Assembly: GCF_000381905.1 (NCBI RefSeq)
Contig: NZ_KB907255.1
Span: 24,638-88,637, forward strand
DNA length: 64,000 bases
Source: Paenibacillus fonticola DSM 21315
GTDB lineage: Bacteria; Bacillota; Bacilli; Paenibacillales; Paenibacillaceae
Direction: 5' to 3'
Shown: one piece after another, positions 8,306-16,423 of the stretch
How positions within the stretch are numbered: position 1 is the stretch's first letter
How the letters are laid out: the number at the start of each line of letters is the position of its first letter
Notes under the pieces: model-generated
The model's input: the letters and a program-made list of their open reading frames with translations, nothing else
Database searches by the model: none
Told to the model about the DNA's origin: nothing
Position numbers and translations under genes: made by a program

Positions 8306-9319
8306 CTAATTCTCTAATGTGAACACCGTCTTTGTTTGGCCGACAACGTTCCCTTCATCATTCAATATGCGGGCTGGGAATTGCTCCTCCAGCTTGATCA
8401 AAAGCTCTTGGTTGCTATAACCAAGCTGCTTCAATATATCAAGGACGATCCTGCCCCATTCTTCTTCAGAGCCGTCGGATACCTTTAAGGCGATACCGAG
8501 CCGCTCCCGCTTTAGGCTGAAGCCATAGACGCCTTTAAAGCCGCCTTTGGCGATGATATTGTCATCTTCTAGCAGAGCGGAGTCGATGCGGCCGCTGCCT
8601 CCGACAAGCTCCGGACGGGCATTCATCGCGCGGGTAATTTGCCGTACGGCTTCCGCCGTGCGGCCATCTTCAATGCGGTCGGGGCAGACCAGCTTCATAT
8701 AAGCTGCAGCTAAGGCCGACAAGGGCAGGGCAAATACGGGAAAACCGCAGCCGTCGGTCCCCCGGCCGATGTTTTCCGGAGAAATGCCGGCGAGCTGAGC
8801 TAGCGTTTCGACAATTTCCCGCTGAACGGGATGGTCCGGCTCATGATAGCTCGCCAAGTCAAAACCTTTCATTTTACAATAGGCGAGCACTCCTAAATGC
8901 TTTCCCGAACAGTTATGATACAATCTGCGCCGCTGTCCCCCCGATCGAAGGAGCGCTTCCCTGGATTTTCCGTCGAGCGGTAAACTTGGAGCGCATACCA
9001 GCCCCTCTTCTTCCACTCCAATCTTGGCGAGCAGAGATTCCAGCACATCGATATGAACATCCTCCGCACGATGCGAGGCGGTCATAACCGCTATTTCTGC
9101 ATCGGTTAGATGATAAAATTCTTGAATGCCGGCCCGAATGGCCGGAATGGCCTGAAACGGTTTTGCAGCGGAACGGGTAAACACCCGAACGTGCGGGTCG
9201 CCAGCATGATTCAACACCTGGCCTTCTTCATCCACCACACTTATGTTGCCGCGATGACTGCATTCCAGAATGCCTCCGCGATATTCCTGAATCAATAATG
9301 TATCTCTCAAGCTGTCCAT
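8306..9319 (-). CDS. asparaginase (L-asparaginase II family, PF06089 type)
   Basis: The 337-aa protein lacks a signal peptide, so it acts in the cytoplasm. Recognisable blocks include FTRSAAKPFQAIPAI, MTASHRAEDVH, NCSGKHLGVLAYC, GTDGCGFPVFALPL and GGSGRIDSAL. These are typical of the thermolabile asparaginase II family first seen in Rhizobium, not the AnsA/AnsB fold. It would hydrolyse asparagine to aspartate and ammonia. GGGGG lies upstream of the ATG. It is monocistronic, with an apparently independent promoter. Confidence 0.88.
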   Translation of the reverse strand: MDSLRDTLLIQEYRGGILECSHRGNISVVDEEGQVLNHAGDPHVRVFTRSAAKPFQAIPAIRAGIQEFYHLTDAEIAVMTASHRAEDVHIDVLESLLAKIGVEEEGLVCAPSLPLDGKSREALLRSGGQRRRLYHNCSGKHLGVLAYCKMKGFDLASYHEPDHPVQREIVETLAQLAGISPENIGRGTDGCGFPVFALPLSALAAAYMKLVCPDRIEDGRTAEAVRQITRAMNARPELVGGSGRIDSALLEDDNIIAKGGFKGVYGFSLKRERLGIALKVSDGSEEEWGRIVLDILKQLGYSNQELLIKLEEQFPARILNDEGNVVGQTKTVFTLEN

Positions 9320-9435
9320 CGCTCTTTTTTCCCCCTTTCACGAACCCGTGCCATTACAGTATAGTACAGCTGCTGGTCACTTCCAAATAGCGAAGCCTGA
9401 CAATGATTTACCACGCTTCATCGGCCGGATTCTTT

Positions 9436-9461
9436 GTTTCACTCTTTCCTCTGACGTTTAT
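9436..9461 (+). promoter_or_regulatory. Weak sigma-B-like promoter upstream of the ytxH-like gene
   Basis: GTTTCA and GTTTAT are 14 bp apart. The -35 is identical to those at the likely sigma-B promoters at 21.8 and 23.1 kb, but the -10 differs from GGGTAA. It is listed because YtxH genes are stress genes in Bacillus. Confidence 0.25.
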
Positions 9462-9523
9462 ATAGGAAGTAAGCAGTATCCATTTGTCAACCCTTAGAAA
9501 TGATATATAAAGGAGCGAAGGAT

Positions 9524-9895
9524 ATGAATAAAGAAGAAATGGAACATCCGGTACAAAACGGTTCTACGTTTACAAAAGGCTTAGTGATCGGCGCATTGCT
9601 GGGAGCGGCAGCCGCTCTCCTGTACGCCCCAAAACCCGGACGAGAGCTGCGCAGCGATTTATCTGAAAAACTGAGCGCAGCAACGGATAAATCGAAAGAA
9701 GTCGCCTCAGTCGTAAGCGATAAGGCAACCGACCTGGCCAAAAATGTGACCGAGAAAACGACGGACTTGGCCAAGACGGTCGGTGCCAGTGCGGGTAATA
9801 TTTTCAACAGTGTAAAAGAAGCCTCTGCCGATGTCGCTGAAGACGTCAAGCGCACCTCCGAAGAAGTCGTAAATGAGACGAAGCAACAGAATTAA
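9524..9895 (+). CDS. YtxH domain-containing general stress protein
   Basis: The protein is 123 aa. Residues about 15-40 are FTKGLVIGALLGAAAALLYA followed by PKPGRELR, the YtxH membrane segment and its conserved exit. The rest is a long Lys/Glu/Ala/Thr/Val helical tail with 11-residue-like repeats. The ATG at 9524 follows AAAGGAG; eight extra codons upstream are rejected because they overlap the ribosome site. YtxH belongs to the sigma-B regulon in B. subtilis. A second open frame continues past the stop with a repetitive tail (see the next entry). Confidence 0.88.
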   Translation: MNKEEMEHPVQNGSTFTKGLVIGALLGAAAALLYAPKPGRELRSDLSEKLSAATDKSKEVASVVSDKATDLAKNVTEKTTDLAKTVGASAGNIFNSVKEASADVAEDVKRTSEEVVNETKQQN

Positions 9896-10020
9896 TTGAA
9901 GCAACTGAAGCAACTGAAGCAACTGAAGCAATCGAAGCAATGGTAGCAACGGTAGAAATGGTAGAAATGGTAGAAATAGTAGCCAAAATAACTGAAGTAG
10001 CAAGAATTAACCAGGAGTAA
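9877..10020 (+). repeat. 9-bp repeat tract, open in a shifted frame after the YtxH stop
   Basis: GAAGCAACT repeats from 9898, grading into GGTAGAAAT units by about 9980. The frame that overlaps the end of the YtxH gene (+2 relative) is open from 9877 to a TAA at 10018-10020. It reads as an Glu/Ala/Thr/Val-rich tail much like the YtxH tail itself. It has no start or ribosome site of its own. Confidence 0.7.
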
Positions 10021-10140
10021 CCGGAGTGACTGAAAAACCGAAGCGACAGAAGTAGCAGACAATCTAATAAGTGCAACAAAGTTTAAGATGCTAAAGTACT
10101 ATAGTAATAAAGTGTAAATACATTATGGGGCTGCCCCCTG

Positions 10141-10169
10141 AAACAGCCAGCTCTTGGAGCTGGCTGTTT
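10141..10169 (+). terminator. Strong hairpin upstream of the DUF5665 gene
   Basis: AAACAGCCAGCTC and GAGCTGGCTGTTT form a perfect 13-bp stem with a 3-nt loop, followed by TATATT. It would end transcripts from the YtxH gene and its repeat region. Confidence 0.8.
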
Positions 10170-10219
10170 ATATTCCCGCTGCAAATGCTGCTATTTCATA
10201 TTTTTAAGGAGGTACTGTC

Positions 10220-10537
10220 ATGCGCACCCAGCCTATGGACCCGCAAGAGCATCCGTTTGAATTGCGGCATGAAGTAAAGCGTTTAAACGGAAGACTGGAC
10301 AGTATAGCCGACATGCTGGAAAAAGCGGAGTTTAAAGACATTCTGGAAAACTATACGAGCCCGAAAAAACGAATTGTAACGAACTTTATGGCCGGCCTGT
10401 CCCGGGGACTCGGACTTAGCGTCGGAACCTTTGTCGTTCTCGGACTGCTTGGCTGGTTTCTCAGCCTCTTCGTAGACATTCCCATGGTTGGCGATTACAT
10501 TAAAGAGCTGCAGGATTACATTAAATCAAAGCCTTAA
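10220..10537 (+). CDS. DUF5665 family membrane protein
   Basis: The 105-aa protein has a coiled-coil-prone N-terminus (residues 15-40), the block SPKKRIVTNFMAGLSRGLG, one long hydrophobic segment (about 72-95) and an amphipathic C-terminus. This matches DUF5665 proteins of Paenibacillus and clostridia, whose function is unknown. AAGGAGGT is near perfect. It precedes a small acidic protein gene by only about 50 bases, so the two may be co-transcribed. Confidence 0.8.
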   Translation: MRTQPMDPQEHPFELRHEVKRLNGRLDSIADMLEKAEFKDILENYTSPKKRIVTNFMAGLSRGLGLSVGTFVVLGLLGWFLSLFVDIPMVGDYIKELQDYIKSKP

Positions 10538-10588
10538 CGGCACACTGTGTAAAGGGACGTGATGCCCTATTACGATGAGGAGATGATC

Positions 10589-10816
10589 ATGATGGCTCGA
10601 TTGAACGGAGAACAGGAGCAAGAAGAATACGTGAACAAACAGATCAGGGAAGCGCAGGAAGGCGAATATTCGGGGCACAAAAGCATCCGTGAGGCCGAGA
10701 ACGGCTCCATGGTCAACGATATGAAGGATTTGAAGCAGCTCGGCGAGGATATGGAGGAAATGTCGACCAACAGTGAGGATGAATCGCGGGGCCTTAAGCC
10801 CGATCCGGAACAATAA
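10589..10816 (+). CDS. small acidic hypothetical protein
   Basis: About 75 aa, highly charged with 20 or more Glu/Asp, and no membrane segment. The frame is open from a GTG at 10559, but GAGGAG at 10577-10582 favours the ATG at 10589 (or 10592). I do not recognise the family. Its position behind the DUF5665 gene, with a terminator right after, suggests a two-gene transcript. Confidence 0.6.
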   Translation: MMARLNGEQEQEEYVNKQIREAQEGEYSGHKSIREAENGSMVNDMKDLKQLGEDMEEMSTNSEDESRGLKPDPEQ

Positions 10817-10851
10817 ATTCACACAACATGCCTAGATGATAACCAAGCCCA

Positions 10852-10883
10852 AAAGAACCTGCTGCCCTCAGCGCCAGGTTCTT
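10852..10883 (+). terminator. Terminator after the small acidic gene
   Basis: AAAGAACCTG pairs with CAGGTTCTTT across a 12-base loop, followed by CTTTG. Confidence 0.7.
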
Positions 10884-10989
10884 TCTTTGTAAACCTATCC
10901 TTTATCCAATTACATCCAACTTAAATTTTTCACGACAGCTCCAAACAATCGTCATATATAAAGCAACAATTTATTAGAAAAAAGCTTTC

Positions 10990-11964
10990 TTATAAATGAG
11001 AATCCTTCTTGTCTACCTGCAGCAAATCCCCCGTCCATCCCTTCATATTCATCCATACGTAAAAAGCGAGAGTACTGAAAATCGTAATTGCACTTATGAT
11101 CAAAAATCCGGTAATCCCTGTCTTCACCCAGGGCAGAAAATCGAAATTCATGCCCCATATCGCTCCGATTACCGTTGCCGGCGTAAAAATGGCCGTTATA
11201 ATCGTCAGCGTCTTCATAATATCATTGCCGCGAAAAGCAGATACGGCCTCATCGATCGATATTAGCGTGTCGATCTCTTTCTCATAGTGCCTGAATAGTA
11301 CGTTCATCCGCTCCGTACGATGCACAAGCCGCTTGAAATAGACGCTGCTCTCTAACTCGTCCGTATATGCCTCTCGCGCGGCCGTCACGATTTCCTGGAA
11401 CGGAATGAATAGGTTAGACCAATATAACAGCTCAAAGCGCGACTGCAAAATCTGATCCATCAAGTGCTTCTTATTATGCTTCTTCATAACTTCTTCTACT
11501 TCGCGCAAATTATGCTCAAACCGGTCCATACCGATATGAATATAATGCAATATCGTCCGGATCAATACGAACATGCCCTCAATCGGCAGCTTGCAGGACT
11601 GAATCATCTGCATTTTCTCATGCATATGCATTCTTTGCCGCGTATGAGCATCCAGATTGATAATTATGAAATGACTTTTGCTTACGAAAAAATGAATGTG
11701 CACACAATTTTTTATTTCCTGAACCTGCTCTTTCACAGAGTAAACGAGCGAGCCGAACAAAATCGGGTTATAACCGTCCGGAAAGCGTACCGATAAGTAA
11801 TTCGTGTCTACAGAAGGTATCGTATCCAGCCAGTCCCCGGTTTCAGGAATTTTACGGCGAAGCTCGTCCACCTTCGGGCTCTCCCAACTCTCGATTTCAA
11901 TATCATGCCAGTCCCATCCCTGATCTGTGGTCATCGAATGATTCCCTTGGCTTGAATGAATCAA
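10990..11964 (-). CDS. CorA family divalent cation transporter
   Basis: The protein is 324 aa (314 aa from the ATG at 11934). The N-terminal two thirds is the cytoplasmic alpha/beta plus long helix region. The C-terminus has two membrane segments, with the signature GMN in WGMNFDFLPW between them. The TTG at 11964 has AAAGGGGAG well placed; the ATG at 11934 has AAGGGA, so the start is open. It probably takes up Mg2+ or a similar ion as a pentamer. It lies just downstream of the sigma-B locus but is separated by a terminator. Confidence 0.85.
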   Translation of the reverse strand: MIHSSQGNHSMTTDQGWDWHDIEIESWESPKVDELRRKIPETGDWLDTIPSVDTNYLSVRFPDGYNPILFGSLVYSVKEQVQEIKNCVHIHFFVSKSHFIIINLDAHTRQRMHMHEKMQMIQSCKLPIEGMFVLIRTILHYIHIGMDRFEHNLREVEEVMKKHNKKHLMDQILQSRFELLYWSNLFIPFQEIVTAAREAYTDELESSVYFKRLVHRTERMNVLFRHYEKEIDTLISIDEAVSAFRGNDIMKTLTIITAIFTPATVIGAIWGMNFDFLPWVKTGITGFLIISAITIFSTLAFYVWMNMKGWTGDLLQVDKKDSHL

Positions 11965-12006
11965 CGTCGACGCTCCCCTTTCCGGTTCATTCTGTATTTA
12001 TTTTTC

Positions 12007-12046
12007 AAAAAAGACACGCTGCTCTTCTCGGAAGAAAGCGTGCCTT
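12007..12046 (-). terminator. Terminator of the sigma-B operon
   Basis: On the minus strand AAAGGCACGCT pairs with AGCGTGTCTTT (one mismatch) around an inner dyad, followed by TTTTTT. It lies 25 bases after the sigB stop. Confidence 0.8.
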
Positions 12047-12070
12047 TGGCAAATGTCGTATCACCTGAAG

Positions 12071-12844
12071 CTAATATAAATTGGAGTTCGACATAATTTT
12101 CTTTAGTTTTTCGGTTGCTCTTTTTTGAATACGGGAAACGCTCATTTGCGATACCCCCAGCTGCTGGGCAATTGCCCGCTGGGACTGCCCATCCTGAAAA
12201 GCGAGCAATAGAACGCGCTGTTCCTGTTCCTTAAGCTGACTAAGCGCCTGCTGTAAATCCATTCTTTTCTCTACCGTGTCGTAATCGTTGGCTTCCGAAC
12301 TGATCAGTTCGCCAAGCGTAGCTGCGCTTTCCTCCTGAGTTAATGGAGAATCAAGGGATACGTAATGGTAGCACTCCCTTCCAGCCAGCACTTCAACCGT
12401 TTCCTCCACCGAAAGATCCAAATATTCGGCAATTTCATTTACATCGGGAGAGCGCTCCAGTTTTACTGTCAGTTCATCGATGGCCTGCTGTACTAAAGCG
12501 CCTTTTTCTTTAATTCTGCGCGGCACCTGAATATACCAGGACTTGTCCCGCAAAAAGTTCTTCATATGCCCGATCATGCTCTTCATCGCATAGGGCTCAA
12601 ACGGGATGCCCAGCTCAATATCATATTGCTGAAGCAGCCTGATCAAGGCCATCTGTCCGACCTGATACAGATCCTCGTACAAATCGGGGCGGTTGCGGGA
12701 AATTTTACCTGCCGCCATTTTCACCATCGGCTCGTATTTCTGAATGAGAACGGTCGCTATCCCGTTATCCATTGTCTGCTGATATTTCCAGATCAGGCTC
12801 GTTGCTTCATCTAAAGACTCGGGGGGAGTCAATTTTTCACTCAT
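12071..12844 (-). CDS. sigB: RNA polymerase sigma factor SigB
   Basis: The 257-aa protein belongs to the SigB/SigF group. Region 2 is visible as YEDLYQVGQMALIRLLQQYD (core binding and -10 contact). Region 3 starts with VPRRIKEKGALVQQAIDEL. Region 4 has a helix-turn-helix in QRAIAQQLGVSQMSVSRIQ. It directs RNA polymerase to general stress promoters. Its start overlaps the rsbW stop by four bases (ATGA), so translation is coupled, as in other sigma-B operons. It is the last gene of the operon. Sites matching its consensus are found upstream of genes at 21.8-23.1 kb. Confidence 0.93.
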   Translation of the reverse strand: MSEKLTPPESLDEATSLIWKYQQTMDNGIATVLIQKYEPMVKMAAGKISRNRPDLYEDLYQVGQMALIRLLQQYDIELGIPFEPYAMKSMIGHMKNFLRDKSWYIQVPRRIKEKGALVQQAIDELTVKLERSPDVNEIAEYLDLSVEETVEVLAGRECYHYVSLDSPLTQEESAATLGELISSEANDYDTVEKRMDLQQALSQLKEQEQRVLLLAFQDGQSQRAIAQQLGVSQMSVSRIQKRATEKLKKIMSNSNLY

Positions 12845-13293
12845 ACTTTCTCCTCACTCTTAGCGAGCCGGCGGGTTAGAACAACCTTCGTCCCTTGTCC
12901 TGCCACACTCTCAACGCTTACGTCATCCATAAGCGCCTCCATGAGATAAAAGCCGAGTCCGCCAATTTGTGCCTCACTCAATTCCTTATCATGTAACGAT
13001 GCCCGATCTGCTGTCTTGCTCCAAGAATCAAAGCTTTCCCCTTCGTCTTTAACGGTAATCGATAATGCATCTTCGTACACCTCAAAGGTAACTTCCATTA
13101 TTCCTGGCTCATGCTTGTATGCGTACAACACGGAATTGTTGCAAGCTTCCGACACCGCCACTTTCATATCTTCAATATCTTCATAGGAGAATCCTATTTT
13201 GGAGGCGACGCCGTAAAGATTCAGTCTGACGATATCCACATAATCCGCTGTAGCTGGCAAACTTATAACCACTCTCTGAACTTCGTCTTTCAT
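12841..13293 (-). CDS. rsbW: RsbW anti-sigma-B factor / serine kinase
   Basis: The 150-aa protein is a GHKL-fold ATPase: an N-box VSEACNNSVLYAY, a G1 region VKDEGESFDS, and a G2 block GGLGFYLMEALMDDV. In the RsbV/RsbW system it either holds SigB inactive or phosphorylates RsbV. It starts 18 bases after the rsbV stop and overlaps sigB. The length is normal for the family. Confidence 0.93.
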   Translation of the reverse strand: MKDEVQRVVISLPATADYVDIVRLNLYGVASKIGFSYEDIEDMKVAVSEACNNSVLYAYKHEPGIMEVTFEVYEDALSITVKDEGESFDSWSKTADRASLHDKELSEAQIGGLGFYLMEALMDDVSVESVAGQGTKVVLTRRLAKSEEKV

Positions 13294-13311
13294 TCTTACT
13301 CCGATCCTTTC

Positions 13312-13650
13312 CTATTGGGAATTCTCTTGTGCGGCAAAAAACTTGGCAATCCCAGTCATCTCAAACAGCTTCTGAATTTGATCCGGCACTTCCTTAACTA
13401 GGAATTCGGCCTTCATGCCATGTCTCGCTTTTAGAATAGACAATAGAATTCCTATTCCTGTACTGTCGATATATTTCAGGTCTTTCATGTTGATAATCAA
13501 GTTCAGTGCCTCATCCCCGACGAGCGGCTCCATAACCTGCCTGAAATCGGGAGCTACAGACAAATCTAGCTCTCCCCGCAAAAATACCGTGCAGGTGTCA
13601 TTCTCTAATTGCGACGTAGCTGAAAATTTATCATTTTTATTTGTATTCAT
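13312..13650 (-). CDS. rsbV: RsbV anti-anti-sigma factor (STAS domain)
   Basis: The protein is 112 aa. The STAS core includes FLRGELDLSVAPDFR and the phospho-acceptor site YIDSTGIGILLSILKA, with Ser63 as the residue RsbW would phosphorylate. The frame stays open back into the kinase gene, but AGGAGAG before the ATG at 13650 fixes the start and gives the family length. Dephosphorylated RsbV binds RsbW and frees SigB; the phosphatase encoded at 20095-21264 is the expected partner. Confidence 0.93.
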   Translation of the reverse strand: MNTNKNDKFSATSQLENDTCTVFLRGELDLSVAPDFRQVMEPLVGDEALNLIINMKDLKYIDSTGIGILLSILKARHGMKAEFLVKEVPDQIQKLFEMTGIAKFFAAQENSQ

Positions 13651-13702
13651 AGACACTCTCTCCTGAAAATTGTTTTCTCTATTCATAACCCAAAGAAGCA
13701 AC

Positions 13703-15403
13703 TTATGAATCAGCAAAACTCTCCTGGTACGCTTGGCGGTAAGAATGCTCCATGGAGCCCACAGCTCCGCTTCCATCGCTATACTTGGCGATCATTTTCT
13801 TCACGGAGCTCAGCTTGACCGGCTTACTGATGTAATCGTTCATTCCCGACTGCAGGCACTTGCCCTTAATGCCTTCCATGACATTAGCCGTCATAGCGAT
13901 AATTACCGGCGCCTTCCCAGCGTCGCAGCGCTGCCGAATGTTTCGAGTCGCCTCGAGTCCATCCATGACCGGCATCTGGAGATCCATAAAAATAATTTCA
14001 TAGCCCCTCCCATCCAATACCGCTTCTACGGCCGAAGCTCCGTCCTCGGCCACATCGGCTTCATACCCAAGCTTATTGAGCATACTGACCATGAGGCGCT
14101 GATTGATCGGATGATCATCCACGACAAGCATTCGTTTCGCGGCGGGGAAATGCCCCTCCGCATACATTCCTGCACAGTAATGCGCATCTATATTTTCCTC
14201 ATTGCAAGTGCCCATCTGGACTGTAAATGTAAAAGCAGCTCCCTTCTCCTCCTGCGGAACCACCTGGATTTGACCGCCCATCATCTGCACGAGTGTTTGG
14301 CAAATTGCAAGGCCAAGCCCGGTCCCCCCGTATTTTCTCGTCATGGACGAGTCCAACTGAGAGAACGGCTTGAATAGCCTGTCCACCTTCTCAGCAGCGA
14401 TGCCGATCCCGGTATCCTTCACCGTAAATTCCAGGGTAAACTTATCCTGGTTCCCTTCTTCCCTGTAATCTGAAGAGACAACGAGATAAATCCCCCCCTG
14501 ATCGGTAAACTTAATGGAATTGGCAATCAAATTAATAAGCACCTGGCGCAGACGGCCCATGTCGCCATACAATATTTCCGGAACGCTGTCATCGATAAAA
14601 TAAACCAGCTCCAGCCCTTTGCAGCTAGCGTCCATCGAGAACAGGTTGAATACCTCCTGTATGCCGACTCTCAGCTCAAACGGGCTTTCCTCCAATTCCA
14701 TTTTGCCGGACTCCATTTTCGTAAAATCAAGAATATCATTAATGATTGTAACTAATGTATTGGCGCTGTTGCGTATAATTTCAGCGTACTCCTTCTGCTC
14801 CTCCTGCAGCTCGGTTTCCAGCAGCAGATCAATCATGCCGATCACCCCGTTCATGGGCGTGCGGATCTCATGGCTCATCATCGCCAAAAATTCCGTTTTG
14901 GCCTTGGCGGCAATTTCCGCCGCCTCTTTCGCCTTCACCAATTCATAGTTAATCCGTTCCAGTTCCTGCGTTTTTTGCTGCAGCAGCATACTCTGGGTTT
15001 TATGACGCTGATTAATAAGGTACATGTCAACAAAGCCTTCTATTTTCGATTTTAAGATTTGCGGAATGAATGGCTTGACCATATAATCGATCGCGCCCGC
15101 CGAATAACCCTCGAATAAATGCTCGGCATCCTTGCTGTTTGCCGAAATGAAAATAATCGGAATATCCTTCGTCTTGTCCCGCGCTTTGATCAGCTTGGCT
15201 GTCTCGATGCCATCCATCCCCGGCATCTGCACATCAAGTACGATCACCGCAAAATCGTCCTTGAGCAAATATTTCAGCGCCTCCTGCCCCGAGGTCGCTT
15301 TCACAAGCTTATATTGCCCGCTTTCCAGCACCGCTTCCAAGGCCATCAAGTTCTCAGGACGGTCGTCTACCAACAAGATTTGAATCGGTTCTTCAACCCC
15401 CAT
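13703..15403 (-). CDS. soluble hybrid kinase, REC-HisKA-HATPase-REC
   Basis: The protein is 566 aa from the ATG at 15403, which follows AGGAGG. Its N-terminal receiver has phospho-Asp57 (VIVLDVQMP). A coiled coil leads to HisKA with His178 in [10 protein letters not shown]. The ATPase has an N-box near 291, DTGIG at 330-334 and GGTGLG at 359-364. The second receiver has Asp474 (IFMDLQMP). There is no membrane segment, so it takes its input by phosphotransfer, most likely from the big kinase two genes upstream. It sits between the CheR gene and rsbV in the operon. As far as I recall, the described RsbK-RsbM-RsbY locus has no counterpart of it. Confidence 0.9.
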   Translation of the reverse strand: MGVEEPIQILLVDDRPENLMALEAVLESGQYKLVKATSGQEALKYLLKDDFAVIVLDVQMPGMDGIETAKLIKARDKTKDIPIIFISANSKDAEHLFEGYSAGAIDYMVKPFIPQILKSKIEGFVDMYLINQRHKTQSMLLQQKTQELERINYELVKAKEAAEIAAKAKTEFLAMMSHEIRTPMNGVIGMIDLLLETELQEEQKEYAEIIRNSANTLVTIINDILDFTKMESGKMELEESPFELRVGIQEVFNLFSMDASCKGLELVYFIDDSVPEILYGDMGRLRQVLINLIANSIKFTDQGGIYLVVSSDYREEGNQDKFTLEFTVKDTGIGIAAEKVDRLFKPFSQLDSSMTRKYGGTGLGLAICQTLVQMMGGQIQVVPQEEKGAAFTFTVQMGTCNEENIDAHYCAGMYAEGHFPAAKRMLVVDDHPINQRLMVSMLNKLGYEADVAEDGASAVEAVLDGRGYEIIFMDLQMPVMDGLEATRNIRQRCDAGKAPVIIAMTANVMEGIKGKCLQSGMNDYISKPVKLSSVKKMIAKYSDGSGAVGSMEHSYRQAYQESFADS

Positions 15404-15435
15404 GAAATCCTCCTGAAAAATCATTCTTTGAAAGA

Positions 15436-16314
15436 TCATTTGATCTTTCGATATATTTTCTCTTCGCGATCCAAAGTCTCGTAGCTGCCAGCAAAATCCG
15501 TAAAATGTATCGATTCCTTAGCGCCGAGCACAAGCACGCCAAAATGGCTCAGGCTCTCATGGAACAAAGCATGGACGCGATTGCGCAGCTTCTCATCAAA
15601 ATAAATCATAACATTACGGCAGAAGATAACATTAAACTCGTTAAAAGATCGATCCGTTGCCAGATTGTGCTCGGCAAAAATAATATTTTTGCGCAAAAAC
15701 GGCTGGAAAATAACCGAGTTGTATTTGGCTGTATAGTATTCGGAGAAGGAGCGGGTCCCCCCGGCCTCCAAATAATTTTTAGTGTACTGCTTCATCTTCT
15801 GAATACCGACAATGCCTTCCTTGGCCATTTGCAGCGACCGGTCATTCATATCTGTTGCATAAATCCGGGCCTTATCATACAGGCCTTCCTCATAAAGCAA
15901 AATCGCCATGGAGTATACTTCTTCCCCTGTAGAACAGCCTGCATGCCATATCCGGATATAAGGATAGGTTCTAAGCAGGGGCACGACCTTTTGCCGGAAA
16001 GCCAGAAATAAGTGCGGGTCACGGAACATTTCGGTTACCGGAATCGATAAGTTTTGTACAAAGCGTTCAAAGCAGCCCCGGTCGTGAAATATTTTCTCCT
16101 GCAGCCCGGAGATCGTCTTCAACTGCTCGGAATGTACATGGTGCCATATCCTTCTGCGCAAGGAAGGAACGGCGTAATTCCGGAAGTCGTATCCGTACAG
16201 CTGGTGTACTCCCTCAAGCAGCAGCTTGATTTCAATCTTCTCCCGCTCGCTCTGATTTTCATCATATGGAACGCGGTCTTCTATATCTAATACTTCGAAA
16301 TCACTGGATGACAT
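15436..16314 (-). CDS. CheR-type methyltransferase, RsbM-like
   Basis: The 292-aa protein has the CheR N-terminal helical domain and a SAM domain with [11 protein letters not shown] (motif I), [13 protein letters not shown] (motif II) and [16 protein letters not shown]. CheR methylates glutamates on sensor proteins. No chemoreceptor gene is in view; in the B. cereus group the CheR-type RsbM methylates the sigma-B hybrid kinase RsbK. Its place directly after the large hybrid kinase makes the same role the best inference here. GTGGAG precedes the ATG. Confidence 0.88.
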   Translation of the reverse strand: MSSSDFEVLDIEDRVPYDENQSEREKIEIKLLLEGVHQLYGYDFRNYAVPSLRRRIWHHVHSEQLKTISGLQEKIFHDRGCFERFVQNLSIPVTEMFRDPHLFLAFRQKVVPLLRTYPYIRIWHAGCSTGEEVYSMAILLYEEGLYDKARIYATDMNDRSLQMAKEGIVGIQKMKQYTKNYLEAGGTRSFSEYYTAKYNSVIFQPFLRKNIIFAEHNLATDRSFNEFNVIFCRNVMIYFDEKLRNRVHALFHESLSHFGVLVLGAKESIHFTDFAGSYETLDREEKIYRKIK

Positions 16315-16423
16315 GAATTCAACTCCACTTTCTCATTTAACTGCCTCGCTTTAATGTTATTACCCCGTAAGCCTCATTACGAATACAATCATTCCCGCAA
16401 ATACGAATACAATTATTTGCCAA

